In this document: in pieces, positions 5,903 to 10,569 of the stretch
Numbering within the stretch: position 1 is the first letter of the stretch
How the letters are laid out: each line of letters opens with the position of its first letter
Assembly (NCBI GenBank): GCA_026984355.1
Contig: JALSSG010000163.1
Span: 1 to 10,569, forward strand
DNA: 10,569 nt
From: Hydrogenothermaceae bacterium
Lineage (GTDB): Bacteria; Aquificota; Aquificia; Aquificales; Hydrogenothermaceae
Direction of reading: 5' to 3'
The notes under the pieces: generated by a model
The model's database searches: none
The model's input: only the letters and a program-made list of their open reading frames with translations
Told to the model about the DNA's origin: nothing
Program-made: the position numbers and the translations under genes

Positions 5903-7474
5903 TTAACTAGATTTTCCATAACCTCCACCACCGGGGGTTTCTATCCTTATTCTATCTCCCTTTTTTAGTCTTATATGGAATTTTGAAGGTAACGTTTTTT
6001 TTCTACCGTTTTTAAAAATAATGTAGTTTTTTCCAACTTTTCCGCTTTCTCCTCCTAATAATCCATAAGGAGCTAATCTTCTTCTTTCGGAAATCATTGT
6101 AATTTCTACATCTGTTAAGAATTGTATGTCCTTTACAATTCCATCTCCTCCTTTGTACAATCCATTTCCACCAGAGTTTTTCCTAATTGAGTATTCTTTT
6201 ATTAAAAATGGATATTCGTATTCTACAGCTTCTATGGGAGTATTCATTGTATTTGTCATATGTGATTGTATAGCTGATTCTCCATCTCCTTTTAACGATG
6301 CTCCCATTCCTCCTCCAATTGTTTCATAATAACTAAAGGGTTTCTCTGTTTCAGGGTTTATTCCTCCTACCGCCAAATTATTCATAGTTCCTTGGCTTGC
6401 AGATGGAGTTAATTCTGGAACTGCTTTTGATAAAGCACCTAAGACAACATCTACAATTCTTTGTGATGTTTCTACATTTCCTCCAGCCACTGCCGATGGA
6501 AAATCTGCATCTAATATTGAACCTTTATGAGTTATAACTGTTATAGGCCTAAAACATCCATCATTTGTTGGAATATCTTTGTTTATTAATGCTCTAAACA
6601 CATACAAAACTGCAGACAAAGTTATAGCATAAACTGCATTTATGCTTCCTCTTACCTGTTTATCTGATTTTGAAAAATCAAGTATAGCGTTGGTATCTTC
6701 TATTTTTAGTTTAAGATGGATTTTTATATCTTTGTTATCAAACCCATCATCTTCCATAAAATCTTCAAATTGATAAGTTCCATCAGGAATACTTTTTATA
6801 AGATTTCTTATCATTTTTTCTGAATAATCTAAAAGAGCTTTCTGGTATATTTTTACTTTTTCTATCCCATATTCTTTTACTATCTCTTTTAATCTATTTA
6901 TTCCTACATTATTTGCAGATATTTGGGCTTTAAAGTCTCCATCTCTCTCATAAGGTGTTCTTACATTATTTAAAATAAGGTCTAAAACAGCATCGTTTAT
7001 TTTTCCTTCTTCTATAAGTTTTATAGGTGGTATTATTAATCCTTCCTGAAAAATTGAATCTGAAATAGGCATTGAGCCTGCACTTATTCCTCCAATATCT
7101 GAATGATGTGCTCTGTTTGCTACAAAAAATTCTAAAGAACCTTCAATAAATACTGGAGATATCAGAGTTATATCTGGTAGATGTGTTCCACCTTTATATG
7201 GGTCGTTTAATATAACTACATCTCCTTCTTTAAATTCTATTTTTTTTATTGCTTCTTTTACAGACATAGGCATTGAACCAAGATGAACAGGAATGTGTTC
7301 AGCCTGTGCTATAAGTCTTCCTTCTTTATCAAATATTCCACAGGAAAAATCTTTTCTTTCTTTTATATTTACTGAGTAAGAACTTCTTTGAAGAACTATT
7401 CCCATCTCTTCAGCTATAGAGGAAAAACGATTTTTGAAAACTTCAAGTAATATAGGGTTTATCTTTTTACTCAT
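5903..7474 (-). CDS. hyuB: Hydantoinase B/oxoprolinase family subunit
   Basis: This 523-residue protein covers the whole hydantoinase B/oxoprolinase domain. Members act with a HyuA-type subunit as ATP-dependent N-methylhydantoinases, 5-oxoprolinases or, in related complexes, ketone carboxylases. Typical stretches are the early His-Ile-Pro-Val-His-Leu-Gly-Ser-Met-Pro, Asn-Asp-Pro-Tyr-x-Gly-Gly-Thr-His-Leu-Pro-Asp, Ala-His-His-Ser-Asp-Ile-Gly-Gly, the Gly-Gly-Asn-Val-Glu-Thr-Ser-Gln motif, and the C-terminal Thr-Pro-Gly-Gly-Gly-Gly-Tyr-Gly. The exact substrate cannot be read from sequence. The ATG at 7474 lies inside the end of the upstream gene (overlap of eight bases), with AGAAAGAG just upstream. 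No hyuA gene is present in the window on either side, so the partner must lie elsewhere, unlike the common hyuA-hyuB arrangement. Confidence 0.9.
   Translation of the reverse strand: MSKKINPILLEVFKNRFSSIAEEMGIVLQRSSYSVNIKERKDFSCGIFDKEGRLIAQAEHIPVHLGSMPMSVKEAIKKIEFKEGDVVILNDPYKGGTHLPDITLISPVFIEGSLEFFVANRAHHSDIGGISAGSMPISDSIFQEGLIIPPIKLIEEGKINDAVLDLILNNVRTPYERDGDFKAQISANNVGINRLKEIVKEYGIEKVKIYQKALLDYSEKMIRNLIKSIPDGTYQFEDFMEDDGFDNKDIKIHLKLKIEDTNAILDFSKSDKQVRGSINAVYAITLSAVLYVFRALINKDIPTNDGCFRPITVITHKGSILDADFPSAVAGGNVETSQRIVDVVLGALSKAVPELTPSASQGTMNNLAVGGINPETEKPFSYYETIGGGMGASLKGDGESAIQSHMTNTMNTPIEAVEYEYPFLIKEYSIRKNSGGNGLYKGGDGIVKDIQFLTDVEITMISERRRLAPYGLLGGESGKVGKNYIIFKNGRKKTLPSKFHIRLKKGDRIRIETPGGGGYGKSS
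5920..5939 (+). terminator. Possible terminator hairpin for the nor operon, inside the hyuB 3' end
   Basis: On the plus strand AACCTCC (5920-5926) can pair with GGGGGTT (5933-5939) across a six-base loop (seven pairs, one of them G-U), followed by a pyrimidine-rich stretch. It sits 18 bases after the stop of the Kazal lipoprotein gene, where a nor operon terminator is expected. However, its GC content is also dictated by the conserved Gly-rich C-terminal codons of hyuB on the other strand, and the T run is poor. Confidence 0.25.
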
Positions 7475-8012
7475 CTCTTTCTAAAATTATATCTTTCTTC
7501 CCTATAATCTCTATTTTATAAGGGTATAAACTGTTCTTTTTTACAAAGAATGATATTTTCTTTGTTTTGCTGTTTAATGGTTCAAAAACAAATACATCTT
7601 CGCCGTTTTTTTCTATTATTGATATTTTAATGAGTTTTTTTCCTATTTTAATGGTTTTACCATCTAATTTTTTAAAGTAATCTTTATCTTCTTTAAAAAA
7701 AGATACCAAGAGAGGAAGCCATGGTTTTTTCTTATTTATCTGCTGTCCTTCATATATCCTTTTTTTCTTTCCTTCTTTCTCAATAAGTTTCATTTTACCG
7801 TTATCAAAAAGAAAATGAAATTCATATCTATAAAAAATGTTTATCAAACCTTTTGTTTTTCCTTTTACTTCTATTTTGTTGTTGTTGATTATAACTGTTG
7901 TTTTTCCTGCAGGTATTCCATGAATATAAGCTGTATATTCTAATTTTATAGATTTTGCATAGGAAAAGCTTACTATAAGTACTGCAAATACTATAAAAAA
8001 GTTTTTTAGCAA
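7467..8012 (-). CDS. Exported DUF3108-like protein of unknown function
   Basis: This 181-residue protein has a clear signal peptide (Lys-containing start, hydrophobic core, Ser-Tyr-Ala cut near residue 19). The mature part is lysine-rich and predicted to be beta-strand-rich. It shows the pattern of the DUF3108 family: an early Glu-Tyr-x-Ala-Tyr followed by Gly-Ile-Pro-Ala-Gly, a middle Phe/Tyr-rich section, and a late Tyr-Pro-Tyr-Lys. Such proteins are periplasmic or outer-membrane associated and of unknown function. The start must be TTG at 8012: an in-frame stop lies eight codons upstream, there is no Met within the signal peptide, and a GGGGGA ribosome-site variant lies six bases before it. 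It follows the DUF2203 gene by 18 bases and overlaps hyuB by eight, so it is the middle gene of that operon. The family call is moderate, the exported nature firm. Confidence 0.75.
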   Translation of the reverse strand: MLKNFFIVFAVLIVSFSYAKSIKLEYTAYIHGIPAGKTTVIINNNKIEVKGKTKGLINIFYRYEFHFLFDNGKMKLIEKEGKKKRIYEGQQINKKKPWLPLLVSFFKEDKDYFKKLDGKTIKIGKKLIKISIIEKNGEDVFVFEPLNSKTKKISFFVKKNSLYPYKIEIIGKKDIILERDE

Positions 8013-8030
8013 AAAGGTTCCCCCACTTAT

Positions 8031-8453
8031 TTATACTCTTTTTGTGTTTTTACCAAGTTCTGAAACATGTTTTCTTCCTGCAAATCCTTCATGAATTCCA
8101 TGCCAGTATTCTATTTTTTCTTCTCCTTCTTTCCAGCAAAAATATATAGGCATGCCGTTATGTTCAGCTGGAAAATCTATTAGAAATGGGTCTATTCCTT
8201 TTACTGTAGCTCCAAAACTTTCTATTATCTCTATCAGTTCGTTTATATCTTCATTTAAAGTTTTTATATCTGTTTTTAAAAGCATTATTTCTAACTTGTC
8301 TTTATCACTTTGGTCATCTGCAAACTCAACATATGTTTCGTATTTATCTATTATTTCATATAGTTTTTCTCTTTTTTCTTTTATTTCATCTACAAGCAGT
8401 TTTATTTGAGGAAGTATATTATTTGCTTCGTATAAGGTAAAGTACTTCACCAT
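8031..8453 (-). CDS. DUF2203 family protein
   Basis: This 140-residue, soluble, acidic protein begins Tyr-Phe-Thr-Leu-Tyr-Glu-Ala-Asn with Leu-Pro shortly after. A long helical, probably coiled-coil region (about 15-85, heptad-like Leu/Ile) follows. The conserved end carries Gly-Ala-Thr-Val-Lys-Gly, Asp-Phe-Pro-Ala, Tyr-Phe-Cys-Trp-Lys-x-Gly-Glu, Tyr-Trp-His and Gly-Phe-Ala-Gly-Arg. This is the DUF2203 pattern, whose function is unknown. AAGGAGG lies only three bases before ATG 8453 and six before the GTG that follows it, so translation may really begin at the GTG (8450). It is the first gene after the promoter at 8480-8507, followed by the DUF3108-like gene and hyuB. Confidence 0.85.
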   Translation of the reverse strand: MVKYFTLYEANNILPQIKLLVDEIKEKREKLYEIIDKYETYVEFADDQSDKDKLEIMLLKTDIKTLNEDINELIEIIESFGATVKGIDPFLIDFPAEHNGMPIYFCWKEGEEKIEYWHGIHEGFAGRKHVSELGKNTKRV

Positions 8454-8479
8454 AGTCCTCCTTGACTTATTAAAGATAC

Positions 8480-8507
8480 ATTATAAAACAATAATTATTT
8501 TTATCAA
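8480..8507 (-). promoter_or_regulatory. Sigma-70-type promoter for the DUF2203-DUF3108-hyuB operon
   Basis: On the minus strand TTGATA (8507-8502) and a perfect TATAAT (8485-8480) are 16 bases apart. They predict a start near 8473 and a leader of about 20 bases carrying AAGGAGG. This is the best promoter match in the window. A second TTGATA lies eight bases further upstream, giving a small direct repeat. It sits in the 69-base gap behind gyrB, so the operon need not depend on read-through from gyrB. Confidence 0.6.
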
Positions 8508-8522
8508 TTTATCAATATAAGC

Positions 8523-10569
8523 TTATATGTCTAAATTCCTTACCTCTTTGGCGTATTTCATTATAAATTCTTTTCTTGGTTCTACTTTCTCTCCCATAAG
8601 TATGGAAAATACTTCATCTGCAAGTGCAGCATCTTCTAATGTTACTTGAAGTAGTCTTCTAGTTTTAGGGTTCATGGTTGTTTCCCATAGCTGTTCAGGA
8701 TTCATTTCACCTAATCCTTTGTATCTTTGTATTTCTATACCATGCATACCTGCTTCATTAATAGCTTCATATAGATTGTCTAAGTTCTCTATTGTTATTT
8801 CCTTGCCTTTGTATTTTAATTTGTATGGAAGCTCTCCTAAGACAGATTTTATCTCTTTTTCTAACTCTTTTACTCTTTTGTATGCGAATAATGTTAGTAA
8901 ATGAGAATCTATCTTGTTGATTATCTTTCCAAATCTTTCTTTTCTCTCGCAGAAAATATCATATTCTCCTTCTACTGGATTATATTCATAGTAAATTTCA
9001 TATTCTGGTAATAGTTCTTTTAGTTTTTCTACATACTCTTTAACTTTATTTTCATCTGCCAGTTCATCATCTTTTATAAATAGTTTTAGTAGTGCGTTTA
9101 TAACTTCTTTATCTTTTTTCTTATACAGAGTATTTTTTAATTCTGAATACTCTTTTGATAATTTTGCGATTTCTTTTTTCTGTATTTTAGTTAGCTGTTT
9201 TTCTTCAAACTCTATTTCATCTGTTGCAAAGTCTATAATTAGTTTGTTTAGTTCATCATCATCTTTTACATATATTTCTGTTCTACCTTTTTTAAGTTTA
9301 TATAAAGGTGGCTGTGCTATAAACAGATGTCCATTTTCAATTATTTGTGGGAAAAATCTATAAAATAAAGTTAAAAGCAATGTAGTGATATGCGAACCAT
9401 CAACATCAGCATCAGCCATAAGTATTATTTTATGATATCTTAGTTTTGATAAATCAAATCCTTCTTCTTTTTCTTCTTCTGATTGGATTGGCAGACCTAT
9501 ACCTGTCCCAATTGCATTTATAATAGACCTTATTTCTTCGTTTGATAATATCTTATCTATTCTAGCTTTTTCTACATTCAGTATCTTTCCTTTTAGTGGA
9601 AGAATTGCCTGTGTTCTTCTATCTCTTCCCTGTTTAGCTGAACCGCCGGCTGATTCTCCCTCTACTATAAATAATTCGCACTTTTCTGGGTCTGTTTCTG
9701 AACAGTCAGCAAGTTTCCCCGGTAAAGAAGTGTCTTCTAAAAATGATTTTCTTCTTGATACTTCTTTTGCTTTTCTTGCTGCTTCTCTTGCTACAGCAGC
9801 TTCTATAGCTTTTTCTGCGATTTTAACAGCTATATCTTTATTTTTTTCAAAATATTCAAGCAATCCTTCATAAACTATAGATTCTACAATTTTCTTTACT
9901 TCCTGATTTCCAAGTTTTGATTTTGTTTGTCCTTCAAATTGTGGCTCTGGTACTTTTACTGATATTACAGCTGTTAAACCTTCTCTAAGGTCTTCTCCTG
10001 TTACTCCGCTTTTTAAAGTCTTAGGAAGTCTCATTCCTGAAAGAGTTCTGTTCATTGCTTTTGTTAAAGCGGCTCTAAAACCAGATACGTGTGTACCACC
10101 TTCTATTGTTTTTATATTGTTTACAAAGCTTTCTACTACTTCGTTATAGCTTTTTGTATACTGGAACGCAACTTCTACAATAACTTTATCTTTTTCTCCT
10201 TTTATATAGATAACATCATTAAATAAAGGTTCTTTAGCTTGATTTAAAACTCTAACAAAATCTTTTATGCCTTCTTTGTATAAAAACTCGTCTTCTATAT
10301 CTTTTCTTTCATCAGCTGTATAAAATCTAACGCCCGGGAGTAAGAATGCTAATTCTCTACATCTTTTAGATATTGTGTCATATTTAAAGTTTGTTGTTTC
10401 AAATATTGTATCGTCAGGCATAAATGTTATTTTTGTTCCTGTTCTTACTGTTTCACCTATAACTTTTAAAGGTGTTATTGGTTTTCCATATTCATACTCT
10501 TGTCTGTAAACTTTCCCATCTCTGTAAACTTCTACAACAAGCCATTTAGATAAAGCATTTACAACAGAT
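8523..10569 (-). CDS. gyrB: DNA gyrase subunit B, 5' end cut by the right edge
   Basis: The frame is open through the right edge, so Met at 10421 is internal. About 681 residues are visible of the roughly 800 usual for GyrB. The visible part begins in the GHKL ATPase domain with Ser-Val-Val-Asn-Ala-Leu-Ser, so the first hundred or so residues with the main ATP-binding motifs are outside the window. Then come the transducer with Gln-Thr-Lys-Ser-Lys-Leu-Gly (near 9902-9935), the TOPRIM motif Glu-Gly-Glu-Ser-Ala-Gly (near 9645-9662), and the metal-binding Asp-Ala-Asp-Val-Asp-Gly (near 9396-9413). The C-terminal Arg-Tyr-Lys-Gly-Leu-Gly-Glu-Met-Asn (8700-8726) follows. Between TOPRIM and that motif lies a charged insert of about 165 residues, as in gyrases of many Gram-negative bacteria. 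With GyrA the enzyme supercoils DNA. ParE is the alternative and less likely. Confidence 0.93.
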   Translation of the reverse strand, partial: SVVNALSKWLVVEVYRDGKVYRQEYEYGKPITPLKVIGETVRTGTKITFMPDDTIFETTNFKYDTISKRCRELAFLLPGVRFYTADERKDIEDEFLYKEGIKDFVRVLNQAKEPLFNDVIYIKGEKDKVIVEVAFQYTKSYNEVVESFVNNIKTIEGGTHVSGFRAALTKAMNRTLSGMRLPKTLKSGVTGEDLREGLTAVISVKVPEPQFEGQTKSKLGNQEVKKIVESIVYEGLLEYFEKNKDIAVKIAEKAIEAAVAREAARKAKEVSRRKSFLEDTSLPGKLADCSETDPEKCELFIVEGESAGGSAKQGRDRRTQAILPLKGKILNVEKARIDKILSNEEIRSIINAIGTGIGLPIQSEEEKEEGFDLSKLRYHKIILMADADVDGSHITTLLLTLFYRFFPQIIENGHLFIAQPPLYKLKKGRTEIYVKDDDELNKLIIDFATDEIEFEEKQLTKIQKKEIAKLSKEYSELKNTLYKKKDKEVINALLKLFIKDDELADENKVKEYVEKLKELLPEYEIYYEYNPVEGEYDIFCERKERFGKIINKIDSHLLTLFAYKRVKELEKEIKSVLGELPYKLKYKGKEITIENLDNLYEAINEAGMHGIEIQRYKGLGEMNPEQLWETTMNPKTRRLLQVTLEDAALADEVFSILMGEKVEPRKEFIMKYAKEVRNLDI

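Noticed and set aside
8152..8409. Plus-strand open frame of 85 codons rich in Ser, Ile and Phe
   Set aside because: It is the complement of the coiled-coil part of the DUF2203 gene; the composition follows from that and it has no family features.
8735..9265. Charged insert in GyrB as a foreign or inserted element
   Set aside because: An insert of similar size in the same place occurs in E. coli and other Gram-negative gyrases, and the frame is continuous with matching codon use.
1..10569. CRISPR arrays, tRNA/rRNA genes, insertion sequences, phage genes
   Set aside because: No regularly spaced repeats, tRNA-like cloverleaf, transposase or phage proteins were seen; the window is filled with chromosomal genes.

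Overview
The window is AT-rich and densely packed, with short leaders, strong GGAGG-type ribosome sites and several TTG starts. The proteins are lysine- and isoleucine-rich. A three-gene norC-norB-norH cluster is known from Thermales and Aquificales, and genes of unrelated function are scattered in short transcription units. Together these suggest a low-GC thermophilic, denitrifying member of the Aquificota, probably Hydrogenothermaceae (Sulfurihydrogenibium/Persephonella-like). The organism assignment is inference from protein character and gene content, not from a marker RNA.

Left part (1-3004). A possible secreted protein starts at 77 on the minus strand and runs off the left edge. A stand-alone iron-sulfur subunit of succinate dehydrogenase/fumarate reductase (140-883, +) converges on a three-gene minus-strand unit. 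In transcription order that unit is UDP-glucuronate decarboxylase, an unnoticed 32-residue membrane peptide (1954-2052), and an AI-2E/PerM-family membrane protein.

Middle part (3005-5902). A 189-bp divergent intergenic region with several TTGAT/ATCAA half-sites precedes a plus-strand nitric oxide reductase operon. It encodes NorC with an extra N-terminal membrane helix, a NorB with the full set of metal ligands, and the small third subunit NorH. A cysteine-rich lipoprotein with a Kazal-like domain overlaps the end of norH. The reductase would take electrons from the respiratory chain and reduce NO to N2O at the cytoplasmic membrane.

Right part (5903-10569). A minus-strand operon (DUF2203 protein, exported DUF3108-like protein, HyuB-type hydantoinase/oxoprolinase subunit) has a clear promoter in the gap behind gyrB. 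gyrB itself is cut by the right edge and its visible part starts in the ATPase domain. No tRNA, rRNA, CRISPR array, insertion sequence or phage gene was seen. No stretch longer than 300 bases lacks a gene.

Nothing here is clearly a wholly new system. The points most worth a second look are the Kazal lipoprotein attached to the nor operon, the SdhB with ligands for a third cluster of [4Fe-4S] type, the two-helix NorC, and the hidden 32-residue membrane peptide.
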